A stretch of DNA of 64,000 nucleotides from Blautia sp. (GTDB taxonomy: Bacteria; Bacillota; Clostridia; Lachnospirales; Lachnospiraceae). The stretch's first letter is position 1. Each line of letters starts with the position of its first letter. Made by a program: the position numbers and the translations under genes. The notes under the pieces are model-generated. The model ran no database searches, had not been told where the DNA came from, and worked only from the letters and a program-made list of their open reading frames with translations. This document shows positions 1 through 7,719 of the stretch, one piece after another. The stretch lies in the NCBI GenBank assembly GCA_021772055.1, contig JAETNR010000005.1, positions 1 through 64,000 on the forward strand, given 5' to 3'.

Positions 1-123
1 ATCAGGATTAAATTTTTCTCCCTTTTCCCTCTTCATTTCATTGAGGGCATGTGCTATTATTTCAGTTAAGTCATTGTGTTTTTCTCCCATTGTGATTTCT
101 GCTGATGCATTGGCATACATCAT
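1..123 (-). CDS. N-terminus of a probable transposase, runs off the left edge
   Basis: An open frame reads leftward from ATG at 123 for 41 codons without a stop before the window ends. The residues include an acidic/basic helical stretch (DLTEIIAHALNEMKREKG) resembling the start of IS21-type transposases in Lachnospiraceae, just before their helix-turn-helix. No convincing ribosome-binding site is visible; a later ATG in the same frame (codon 12) could be the start. Only its place inside a probable insertion sequence end supports the call. Confidence 0.35.
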   Translation of the reverse strand, partial: MMYANASAEITMGEKHNDLTEIIAHALNEMKREKGEKFNPD

Positions 124-222
124 TTTAGAACACGAAAAGAAAAATACAATGGCTTTTTCTGTCCGGCTAAAAATGGTTAATTCTATGCGACTCTGGGTGG
201 TCGATTCCACCCGACGCTAACA
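1..222. mobile_element. Right end of an insertion sequence (IS21-like, tentative)
   Basis: The sequence up to about 222 does not belong to the permease that follows. It ends in CA, and its reverse complement starts TGTTAGCGTCGGGTGGAATC, which would fit TG..CA-type transposon termini. A transposase-like reading frame runs off the left edge on the minus strand. Directly after position 222 the reading frame of a sugar permease begins in mid-protein, as expected if the element is inserted in that gene. The family assignment is a guess from the short visible N-terminus; the other end lies outside the window. Confidence 0.45.
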
Positions 223-1037
223 TTGGATTGGTTATTTTAAACTTTTATCCTATTATTTCCACAGTTTGGCTGTCATTTTGTAAGACGGGGGATTTTGGAC
301 TGGGTAATAAATTTGTAGGTTTTCAGAATTTTGTCAGATTATTCAAAGATCCGGAGATTTTCCAGTCACTGATGAATACATTTAAGTACGCAATAATTCA
401 GGTTCCGTTTTCCATTGGTATTTCGCTTGTATTGGCAGTTTTTTTAAACAGAAAAATGAAAGGAAGATCGCTCTATCGTACGATTTACTTCCTTCCGATG
501 ATATGCGCACCCGCAGCGATCGCTATGGTGTGGCGGTGGATGTATAATCAGGATTATGGCCTCTTGAACCATTTTCTGGGGACAAAGATAGGCTGGACGG
601 TTGATCCGAAAATAGCATGGATCAGTGTAGCAATCGTTGGAATCTGGAGTTCCATAGGTTATAACATGGTATTACTGATTGGCGGCCTGCAGGATATTCC
701 AAGAGATTACTATGAAGCTGCGAAGATTGATGGCTCTTCCGAGGTGCATTCATTCTTTCATATTACCATTCCGCTGCTGTCTCCGACGTTGTTTTTCATT
801 ATCCAGACGGGAGTCATCGGTGCATTGCAGCTGTTTGATTTGCCATACATGATTATGGATCAGAGCAGCAGAGCGTTTAAGAAAGTAGAGTCGATTACTT
901 ATTTGTTCTATGATTACTCATTTACAAAATCGGAGCGAGGCTATGGAGCGGCAATTGTCGTATTTATGCTGGTGATTATTTCGCTAATTACATGGCTTCT
1001 TCAGAAAACCGAGAAGAAGTGGGTTCATTATAACTAG
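223..1037 (+). pseudogene. ABC sugar transporter permease (MalF/UgpA type), 5' end lost to an insertion
   Basis: Integral membrane subunit of a carbohydrate uptake ABC transporter of the binding-protein-dependent family. The usual protein is about 290-310 residues and begins with a cytoplasmic segment and a first membrane helix. Here the frame enters in the middle of that helix (I-G-L-V-I-L-N-F-Y-P) immediately after the insertion sequence end at 222. The conserved permease EAA loop is present (DYYEAAKIDGSSEVHSFFHI), and the C-terminus is intact. A TTG at 228 could start a shortened 269-residue protein, but without a ribosome-binding site. It is 13 bp from the next permease gene, so it was the first permease of an operon whose binding protein presumably lies to the left. 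Probably non-functional, though a protein lacking only part of helix 1 cannot be excluded. Confidence 0.8.
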
Positions 1038-1050
1038 GAGGGGTGGAGAA

Positions 1051-1890
1051 ATGGGATATCATGCGAAACAAAATCTCAATCGGGCGATAGTTCATGTTAT
1101 ATTAATTATTGGGGCCTTTATCATGATTCTGCCCTTTGCGTGGATGATTCTGACTGCATTTAAGACAAGAGGAGAATCCGTATCGGTACAGCCATTTTAT
1201 ATCTTCCCGCACAGTGGTTGGCATGTTGAAAATTTTACGGAGGTATGGAAGAGCTATAATTTCCTGACACTATATGGAAATACTCTTTTGATGATTCTTC
1301 TGCGTGTTGTTCTTGCGTGTCTGACCGCAACCATGGCGGGGTATGCATTGGGCAGGCTGAAATTTCCCGGAAAGAATCTTTTTTTCTCTCTGGTGCTGCT
1401 GCAAATGATGGTTCCGGGACAAATTTTTATTATTCCTCAATATCTGATGGTTTCCAGGCTTGGTATGCTGAATACACAGTTTGCTCTTGTTTTCCCGGGA
1501 GCAGTAACAGCATTTGGAACCTATTTGCTCAGGCAGGGCTATCGAACCTTGCCAAGGGAGCTGGAGGAAGCGGCAGAAATTGACGGATGCAATGTATTTC
1601 AGCGATTTTCCAAAATTATGCTTCCTCTTACCAGATCCTCTATGGTTTCTCTTGGAATTTTCACAGCACTTTTTGCGTATAAGGATATGATGTGGCCGAT
1701 GATAGCCTGCAATCATTCCGATGCTACCACATTGTCGGCTGCACTGGCTAAAATTCAGGGACAGTTCAGCAGCAATTATCCGCAGGTAATGGCAGGTGCG
1801 CTGATGGCGGTTATTCCGATGCTCATAATATATCTGATTTGTCAGAAGCAGTTTGTGGAGGGAATTGCAACTTCGGGAGGAAAACTGTAA
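1051..1890 (+). CDS. ABC sugar transporter permease (MalG/UgpE type)
   Basis: Second membrane subunit of a carbohydrate importer, 279 residues, the normal family length. It has about six hydrophobic segments beginning at residue 15, and the EAA loop that contacts the ATPase (ELEEAAEIDGCNVFQRF) near residue 170. The start ATG follows GGAGGGG at a good distance. It lies 13 bp after the truncated first permease and 45 bp before a YesL-type gene, so the three form one operon. Family knowledge predicts a MsmK-like ATPase encoded elsewhere. The substrate cannot be read from the sequence. Because its partner permease is damaged, this importer may be inactive. Confidence 0.9.
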   Translation: MGYHAKQNLNRAIVHVILIIGAFIMILPFAWMILTAFKTRGESVSVQPFYIFPHSGWHVENFTEVWKSYNFLTLYGNTLLMILLRVVLACLTATMAGYALGRLKFPGKNLFFSLVLLQMMVPGQIFIIPQYLMVSRLGMLNTQFALVFPGAVTAFGTYLLRQGYRTLPRELEEAAEIDGCNVFQRFSKIMLPLTRSSMVSLGIFTALFAYKDMMWPMIACNHSDATTLSAALAKIQGQFSSNYPQVMAGALMAVIPMLIIYLICQKQFVEGIATSGGKL

Positions 1891-1935
1891 TAAGCAGATT
1901 GACATAAAAACAGATGTAAGAAAGGAAGAGAATTT

Positions 1936-2580
1936 ATGGGTGTATTTGGTTTTTTTATGGATCCGGATAATCGTTTTGGACGAGTAATGGGATGGATTGG
2001 ACTTGTTGTGCTTACCAATTTGCTCTTCCTTTTATGTTCATTGCCCATCATAAGCATTGGAGCATCCTATACGGCAATGTATCATGTGTTGCTGTCATCA
2101 TTACGGAAAAAAGCACCGGTGAATCCATTTTCCGAATTTGGAAAAGGAATAAGAAATAACTGGAAGCAGGCAACATTGCTATGGTGCGGCGGCCTGATAA
2201 TTTTTTTCCTGCTGCTTATGGAACTGTATTGGAGCAGCCAGCTTAATGGGATTTTTGAATTTATTGAACCTGGAATTACAGCCGCGATTTGTATCATAAT
2301 CGCAATTTCCATGTTTCTGTTTCCAACTGTTGCAGCTTTTCAAGGGACGATCAAAGAGCAATTAAGAAATGGGTTTTACTTTTGCATGTATAAACCTGTT
2401 CTGTCTATTGGAGTGATTGCCTGCAATCTTGTGCTGCCGGGACTATATATACTTGATCAGGTAAACCGGCCAACGTATGCATTTTTACTGTTTTTTGGAG
2501 GATTTGCATTTGGTGCTTTTTTGTCCTCACATATATTATTAAAAAAATTTAATGTATATTTACCACCGTTAAGCAAGTAA
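1936..2580 (+). CDS. YesL-family (DUF624) membrane protein
   Basis: A 214-residue membrane protein with five or six hydrophobic segments. The N-terminal pattern (GFFMDPDNRFGRVMGWIGLV, then a hydrophobic helix ending near CSLPIISIGAS) is typical of YesL/DUF624 proteins. These are nearly always encoded beside carbohydrate ABC importers and glycan-degrading enzymes in Firmicutes; their function is not established. The start follows GGAAGAG. It is the last gene of the interrupted importer operon and is followed by a strong terminator. Confidence 0.85.
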   Translation: MGVFGFFMDPDNRFGRVMGWIGLVVLTNLLFLLCSLPIISIGASYTAMYHVLLSSLRKKAPVNPFSEFGKGIRNNWKQATLLWCGGLIIFFLLLMELYWSSQLNGIFEFIEPGITAAICIIIAISMFLFPTVAAFQGTIKEQLRNGFYFCMYKPVLSIGVIACNLVLPGLYILDQVNRPTYAFLLFFGGFAFGAFLSSHILLKKFNVYLPPLSK

Positions 2581-2608
2581 TCTGAGCAGATGTATTGTCA
2601 GGCGGTCA

Positions 2609-2639
2609 GGCAGCAACCCAATTCGTTGCTGCCTTTTTT
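2609..2639 (+). terminator. Intrinsic terminator after the importer/yesL operon
   Basis: A 9-bp perfect stem (GGCAGCAAC / GTTGCTGCC) with a 7-nt loop is followed by six T residues. Confidence 0.9.
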
Positions 2640-2780
2640 GCATTTGGAAGCGCACTCCTTCCCTGAATGAAAAAGACAGGCACAGTAAAATTAATAATTT
2701 AGAAACAATTCTCAAACAAAGTACAAATAAAATTCTGCTATTTTATGATATGATTGCTGTGGTTTCGGGAGGGGTATCAT

Positions 2781-3677
2781 ATGAAACATGTTAAGGAAGT
2801 GTTGGATAAGATATTGTTTCCAAGGCTGGCAGTTGTAATGATCAGCGTGCCGGCTGGAATTGTTTTGCTGTGCTGCACATTTTGGTCCGGCAATGAAGAT
2901 AGTCCTATTGCCTATATTTCGTACACATTATCTGCGTATGGATTCCTCATTGTCTGTGCACGGATAATCCGGATACCGAAAGCCAATTTTGGAGCCGCGC
3001 TGCATCGAAATAAGTATATTCACAGATATTTGACGGACATTCCGTTCAAGATACAGATATCCCTCTATGTGTCTCTGGGACTGAACCTGCTTTTTGCAGC
3101 GATGAAACTTTTTTACGGCGTTTATTACCGGTCTGTATGGTTTGGGACCCTGGCGGTCTATTACATTATGCTGGCCATGATACGTTTTCTACTGCTGCGT
3201 CATGTCAATGGGAATGGAATCGGGACGGATATGGTTTCGGAATTAAGACAGTACCGCCTGTGCGGCATGATCCTTCTGCTGATGAATGCAGCTTTGTCCG
3301 GTGTTATGATTCTTGTAATCAGAAAAAATGAGGGGTTTCATTATGCCGGATACCTGATTTATGTGGCAGCAATGTATGCATTCTATAATATGATTACGGC
3401 AATAAGAGACGTTGTGAAATACAGGAAATACAAAAGTCCTGTGTTGTCGGCGGCGAAAGCGGTGAAGCTGGCGGCAGCGCTGGTCTCCATGCTTGCGTTG
3501 GAAAACGCCATGCTGATGCAGTTCAACAACGGGGAGAATGCAGAGGATTTCCGGCGGATCATGACAGGCACCATAGGCGGAGCCGTTTGTGTGACCGTAG
3601 TTGCAACGGCTGTTTTTATGATCGTGAAATCTACAGGACAGCTAAAGAAACGAAAAAATACAGGCATAGAAATATAG
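2781..3677 (+). CDS. Polytopic membrane protein of unknown function
   Basis: A 298-residue protein with about eight hydrophobic segments and no recognised domain. I place the start at the ATG at 2781, because GGGAGGGG lies 7 bp upstream and the residues from there (MKHVKEVLDK) look like a natural N-terminus. A GC-richer loop with many basic residues sits near the middle (KANFGAALHRNKYIHRYLTD). It ends 17 bp before a response regulator start, so the two are probably co-transcribed, and a sensory or signal-linked role is conceivable. No catalytic motif is visible. The downstream histidine kinase one would expect is missing. Confidence 0.6.
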   Translation: MKHVKEVLDKILFPRLAVVMISVPAGIVLLCCTFWSGNEDSPIAYISYTLSAYGFLIVCARIIRIPKANFGAALHRNKYIHRYLTDIPFKIQISLYVSLGLNLLFAAMKLFYGVYYRSVWFGTLAVYYIMLAMIRFLLLRHVNGNGIGTDMVSELRQYRLCGMILLLMNAALSGVMILVIRKNEGFHYAGYLIYVAAMYAFYNMITAIRDVVKYRKYKSPVLSAAKAVKLAAALVSMLALENAMLMQFNNGENAEDFRRIMTGTIGGAVCVTVVATAVFMIVKSTGQLKKRKNTGIEI

Positions 3678-3694
3678 GAAATGGAGGAACCCGG

Positions 3695-4330
3695 ATGATC
3701 AAGATTCTTGTTTTAGACGATGACCAGAGACTGAACCAGGCGGTTTGTACCTATCTGAATGACAGTGGATTTCAGGCAAAAGGCTGCCTGAATGCGAGAG
3801 AAGCCTACGATGAAATGTATCATAACCTTTATCAGCTGATTATTTCCGACATCATGATGCCGGAGGTGGACGGCTTTGAATTTGCGGAGCATGTACGGAA
3901 AGTGAATCAGCATATCCCGATTCTGTTTATGTCAGCAAAGGATGATCTTCCTTCCAAGCAGAAAGGATTCCGTCTGGGAATCGATGATTACATGGTAAAG
4001 CCTATTGAACTGGACGAATTGCTTCTGAGGGTCCGGGCACTTCTGCGCAGGGCGAATATCGAGATGGAGAGGAAACTGGCTGTGGGCAACCTTAAGATGG
4101 ATGCAGATGCGATGGCCGCTGTGGCAGATGGGAATGAAATTCCCATGACTACCAGAGAATTTAACATTTTATATAAGCTGATGTCCTATCCAAATAAGAC
4201 TTTTTCCCGCGCCCAGCTGATGGATGAATTCTGGGGGATTGAAACGGAAACCAGCCTGAGAGCAGTGGATGTGTATCCTTCTGGCGCTTCCGGGGTTTAT
4301 CGGATGGATTTTTCCCTATTTTATTTATAG
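3695..4330 (+). pseudogene. OmpR-type response regulator, C-terminus replaced
   Basis: The N-terminal receiver domain is complete: acidic pocket D8-D10, phospho-acceptor Asp about residue 52 (IISDIMMPEVDGF), and Lys near residue 102 (DDYMVKPIE). The winged-helix DNA-binding domain begins normally (TTREFNILYKLMSYPNKTFSR, then AQLMDEFWG), but after residues AVDV near base 4275 it switches to unrelated sequence. Family proteins continue with the recognition helix and wing for another 35-40 residues. The remaining 18 residues before the stop are out-of-frame reading of a different gene fragment. Start at ATG 3695 follows GGAGG. DNA binding is probably lost, so it is called a pseudogene. The cognate kinase is absent. 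Confidence 0.75.
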
Positions 4331-4394
4331 GAGAACCTTAAGAAAAAGTACGCAGAGGATAAGCCAATGATAGAGGCAAAGCAGGAGGAAATGG
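4276..4394 (+). pseudogene. Fragment: tail of an unidentified membrane protein, frameshifted
   Basis: Between the response regulator and the dehydrogenase fragment, the frame one base off from the regulator encodes a hydrophobic segment with a basic end (ILLALPGFIGWIFPYFIYRR). After a shift near the A-run at 4341-4347, the frame gives KKYAEDKPMIEAKQEEM. Together these resemble the last membrane helix and cytoplasmic tail of a small membrane protein. The parent gene is not identified. This is a relic left between two deletion or fusion junctions. Confidence 0.5.
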
Positions 4395-5107
4395 ATGTGG
4401 GAGGCTTTTCGGAATATGTATTGATTCCAAATGCAAAACTCAATGAGCAGGTTTATAGTATTCCCGAACAGATTTCTTCCAAAACGGCTTGCCTGATTGA
4501 ACCCTTTACAGTGGGATTCCGGGCTGCAAGGTGGTCTTTTCCCCGGAAGGGAGAAAATGCGGTTGTCTTTGGTGCGGGAACCATTGGAATTGCGGCAGCT
4601 ATAGGACTAAAATTTTTTGGCTGTGACAAAGTCATGATCTGCGACCATTCCGATTTTCGTCTGGAAAAGGCAGGAACGCTGGGATTTGCTGTGTGCAACA
4701 ACAGCCGGGAGGATCTGAAAACTGCGGCGATGGAATATTTCGGAACGGCGCCGTCCCGCTTTGGTCCTACAGCAGATGCGGGAATCTATATTGACGCGGC
4801 TGGTGCGGAGTCCATTCTGGAACTGTACCAGTCCATGGGAAAGATTGAAAGCCGGATGGTAGCAGTTGCTGTCCTGGCAGGAAAACGTCCGGTGGACGTG
4901 TTGGCAATGACCTATTCACAGCATGCCCTGATTGGATCCGGAGGATATTTCCCGGTAGACGTAGAGGATGTGATAACTGCCATGGTAAGTAAAAAGTGGG
5001 ATATTGAATCCATTATTACAGATGAATTCCCCTGGGAGGAGTTGCCCCGGGCCATTGAGAAGGCTTCCAGGGTGGAGGAAGCGCTGAATGTGATTATCCG
5101 ATATTAA
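4367..5107 (+). pseudogene. Zinc-type alcohol dehydrogenase, N-terminal catalytic domain missing
   Basis: Medium-chain dehydrogenase/reductase of about 340 residues normally; only the last 240 are present. The recognisable part begins around 4395 (GGFSEYVLIPNAKL), just after where the zinc ligands of the GroES-like domain would have been encoded. The Rossmann NAD(P)-binding motif VVFGAGTIGIAAAIG is intact and is followed by the cofactor-selecting Asp (CDHSD). The C-terminal lid region is normal. The first 12 or so residues of this open frame derive from the membrane-protein fragment upstream. Without the catalytic zinc site it is not expected to work. Confidence 0.8.
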
Positions 5108-5170
5108 AGTCGGATTTTGTGGAACGGCAGCCATTGAAATAGGTGGGAAAATTTATAGTTATATGGTAGA

Positions 5171-5599
5171 ATAAAAAACAAAATTCCGAACTCTGTTTTT
5201 CTTGACGGGGACTGGTGCTGGGACATGCATCCCTTTCAGGTAACGTCGGAAACAAAGAAAATGGTAATGGAGAATATCTGTTTTCTGCTGAATCAGTTCA
5301 TTCATTGCAGTGCATATGAAAATATTATTTTTTGCTGGGTAATGCATGAACAGGCAATCATTGATGAGATTTTATCGAAGCTGGATACAGAGGATTGCAT
5401 GGTATATTCCATTTTTCTGGTCTGTGATGCGGATCGATTAAGAAAACGCCTGCAAAAGGACGTGGATGCAGGTATCCGGTCAGAGGATGTGATTGAGAGA
5501 AGCATTGCCAGGATTGGCCTATATGAAAAGCTGAATACAGAAAAAATAGATGTTTCCCATATCACACCCACACAGGCGGCGGAAAAGATTATAAATTGA
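5171..5599 (+). pseudogene. P-loop nucleotide kinase fragment (AAA/shikimate-kinase-like), P-loop missing
   Basis: The readable part starts with residues NKIPNSVFLDGDWCWDMHPF, which in related small kinases follow the Walker A loop by about 25 residues. The remainder, including the LID-like region with basic residues (DRLRKRLQKDVDAGIRSEDV), runs to a normal end at 5599. No glycine-rich GxxGxGKT segment precedes it. The first available ATG (5225) lies inside a conserved stretch and has no ribosome-binding site. I read it as a 5'-deleted relic in the same decayed stretch as the dehydrogenase fragment. Confidence 0.65.
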
Positions 5600-5615
5600 A
5601 AAAGTACAATAGTTG

Positions 5616-5664
5616 TTGACAATAAAGAAGTTTTCCTATATATTATTAGACAGATAGTCGGTCT
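5616..5664 (+). promoter_or_regulatory. tetR promoter with probable TetR operator
   Basis: A TTGACA box at 5616 and TATATT at 5639 are spaced by 17 bp. Directly downstream, 5648-5664 reads AGACAGATAGTCGGTCT. The half GATxGTCGGTCT-like sequence recurs upstream of the MFS gene at 6420-6439. The position at the expected transcription start suits autorepression by the TetR protein encoded next. Confidence 0.7.
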
Positions 5665-5697
5665 GGGAATCCGATAGTAAAGCAGGGAAGAGGAAGC

Positions 5698-6354
5698 ATG
5701 CGGGTAGTCAAGGAAGCAGAAGAAAGAAAACAGGAAATTCTGGATGCGGCAGAGATGCTGTTTGGTACGAAAGGTTTTGACAATACCAGTACAGGGGATA
5801 TCTTAAATGCAGTAGGAATTGCCAGAGGGACTCTTTATTACCATTTCAAATCCAAAGAAGAAATTCTGGATGGAGTGATCCGGCGAATGACGGACCGGAT
5901 GATGGAGGATGCGAAAGGGATTGTACAGAATAAAAAGATGCCTGTTCTTGAGCGCCTTACAAAAGCAATCATGGCCTTGAATGTGGAGTCGAAGATCGGG
6001 GATGAAGTCATGGAGCAGGTACATCGTCCCCAAAATGCGCTGATGCACCAGAAGATGCAGGAGACACTGCTGGCGGGAATCAATCCGATCATTACGGAAC
6101 TGGTGGAGGAAGGCATAGAACAGGGAATCTGCCATACAAAGTATCCGGAATCGGTGGTGGAGATGGCGATGCTCTATGCGAATGCTGCTTTCGATGAATT
6201 GACGATAGAGGGGATAAGTCCTGCGCAGCGAGAAAAGAAAATGGTTGGATTTATCTACAATGTGGAGCGGCTGATGGGGATGAAGGAAGGCAGCCTGCAG
6301 GAAGCAATCATGAAAATTTTCTGCGAAAGCAGACTGGGAAGCGCTAAAAATTAA
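5698..6354 (+). CDS. TetR-family transcriptional regulator of the downstream efflux genes
   Basis: A 218-residue repressor-type protein. The N-terminal helix-turn-helix is clear (ILDAAEMLFGTKGFDNTSTG, then ILNAVGIARGTLYYHFKSKE), about residues 14-60, followed by an all-helical ligand-binding and dimerisation region. Start ATG at 5698 follows GGAAGAGG. It is separated from the MFS/ABC efflux operon by a hairpin and an operator-like palindrome. A shared motif occurs in front of both transcription units, so it very likely represses itself and the transporter genes, with relief by an unknown small hydrophobic inducer. Confidence 0.92.
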   Translation: MRVVKEAEERKQEILDAAEMLFGTKGFDNTSTGDILNAVGIARGTLYYHFKSKEEILDGVIRRMTDRMMEDAKGIVQNKKMPVLERLTKAIMALNVESKIGDEVMEQVHRPQNALMHQKMQETLLAGINPIITELVEEGIEQGICHTKYPESVVEMAMLYANAAFDELTIEGISPAQREKKMVGFIYNVERLMGMKEGSLQEAIMKIFCESRLGSAKN

Positions 6355-6373
6355 GGGAAGAGATCATAGATTA

Positions 6374-6412
6374 TAATAGAAAGCCTGTATAGGAGCTTTC
6401 TATTATATTTTA
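6374..6412 (+). terminator. Hairpin terminator after tetR
   Basis: An 11-bp stem (TAATAGAAAGC / GCTTTCTATTA) with a 10-nt loop is followed by a T-rich stretch. It is AT-rich, so termination may be partial. Confidence 0.6.
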
Positions 6413-6419
6413 TCTGATT

Positions 6420-6439
6420 ACCGATAGATTGTCGGTCTA
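6420..6439 (+). promoter_or_regulatory. Probable TetR operator before the efflux operon
   Basis: A perfect inverted repeat ACCGA-N7-TCGGT lies 24 bp before the MFS start. It shares the core GTCGGTCT with the site at the tetR promoter, which suggests common control by the TetR protein at 5698-6354. Confidence 0.6.
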
Positions 6440-6459
6440 AAAATGAGAGGAGAACAGGT

Positions 6460-7719
6460 ATGAGCAGCAAACGCAATTTTCATCGATTTCTTTTATTATG
6501 GGCAGGAGAATTGGTGTCCTCCATTGGCGGAGGGCTGACCAGTTTTGGTCTTGGAGTCTATGTGTTTGGGCAGACAGGGAGTGCGGCAGACATGGCGCTG
6601 GTGACTCTTCTGGCTTTTCTGCCAACATTGCTTTTGAGTGTTCCGGCAGGGGTTCTGGCAGACCGGTATGACAGAAGACTCCTTATGATGATCGGGGATG
6701 GATGTTCGGCAGCGGGGATTCTCTTTATCCTGTTTTGTATGTCAGGGGGAGGGGCCAGCCTTACGGAAATCTGTATCGGCGTGTTGATCAGCTCGATTTT
6801 TTCTTCCCTTCTGGAACCTTCCTACCGTGCTACAGTGACAGACCTTCTGGATGCGGAGGAATATTCCAGAGCCGGCGGAATGGTCAGCCTTGCAGGAAGC
6901 GCCAGATATCTTATTTCTCCGGTTCTTGCAGGTGCGCTTTTGGCAGTATCGGATATCCGGCTGCTTTTGCTTCTTGATATCTGTACGTTTTTCCTGACTG
7001 TGATCTGTACAGGAGTAGTCAGGAAGGGTCTGGCGGCGAAGGCAGCAGAAGAGAAGGAGCCGTTTGGGAAAGCTTTGCGGATGGGCTGGAAGGCTGTTAC
7101 GGAAAAGAGAGGTGTTTTCCTTTTGATCCTGCTTTCTTCTGTGATTACCTGTTTTATGGGAGCTTTTCAGATTCTGGCGGAACCTCTGATCCTGAATTTT
7201 GCAGATAGTGCGGTATTGGGAATCGGGGAAACGGTCTGTGCCAGCGGAATGCTGGTTTCCGGCTTATTTTTGGGAGCCAGGGGGATCAAAAGGGACTATT
7301 TGAAGGTTTTATGTGCCTCCCTTATCGCGGCTGGGATTGCCATGGTCATTTTTGGACTGAAGGAAAATATCGGCCTGATCTGTGCGGCAGGTTTTCTGTT
7401 CTTTGCCATGCTTCCTTTTGCGAATAATTGTCTGGATTATCTGGTAAGGACGAACATTGCAGATGAATTGCAGGGAAGAGCATGGGGATTTATCGGTTTT
7501 CTGTCACAGATCGGCTATGTGGTGGCATACGGACTGGCAGGTGTATTGGCGGATGGGATTGGAGAACGGTTTCGGCTTGGTGTTGGGCGGGGTGCTGCCG
7601 CGGTGATCATGGCATCAGGGGTGCTGCTTGGGATTCTGGCGCTGGTTCTTTATCCCATAAAAGTAGTGCGTGAATTGGAGAATGGAAGGCTGGAAGCAGA
7701 TGAAGGGAGTGCATCATGA
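6460..7719 (+). CDS. MFS efflux transporter
   Basis: A 419-residue major facilitator protein with about 12 hydrophobic segments. The loop between helices 2 and 3 carries the signature VLADRYDRRLLMMIGD (near residue 70), as in drug and siderophore exporters of the MFS_3 type. Start at 6460 follows AGGAGA. Its stop overlaps the start of the next gene by 4 bp (ATGA), so it is translationally coupled to an FtsX-type permease. A substrate cannot be named; the TetR gene in front suggests export of a toxic compound. Confidence 0.9.
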   Translation: MSSKRNFHRFLLLWAGELVSSIGGGLTSFGLGVYVFGQTGSAADMALVTLLAFLPTLLLSVPAGVLADRYDRRLLMMIGDGCSAAGILFILFCMSGGGASLTEICIGVLISSIFSSLLEPSYRATVTDLLDAEEYSRAGGMVSLAGSARYLISPVLAGALLAVSDIRLLLLLDICTFFLTVICTGVVRKGLAAKAAEEKEPFGKALRMGWKAVTEKRGVFLLILLSSVITCFMGAFQILAEPLILNFADSAVLGIGETVCASGMLVSGLFLGARGIKRDYLKVLCASLIAAGIAMVIFGLKENIGLICAAGFLFFAMLPFANNCLDYLVRTNIADELQGRAWGFIGFLSQIGYVVAYGLAGVLADGIGERFRLGVGRGAAAVIMASGVLLGILALVLYPIKVVRELENGRLEADEGSAS

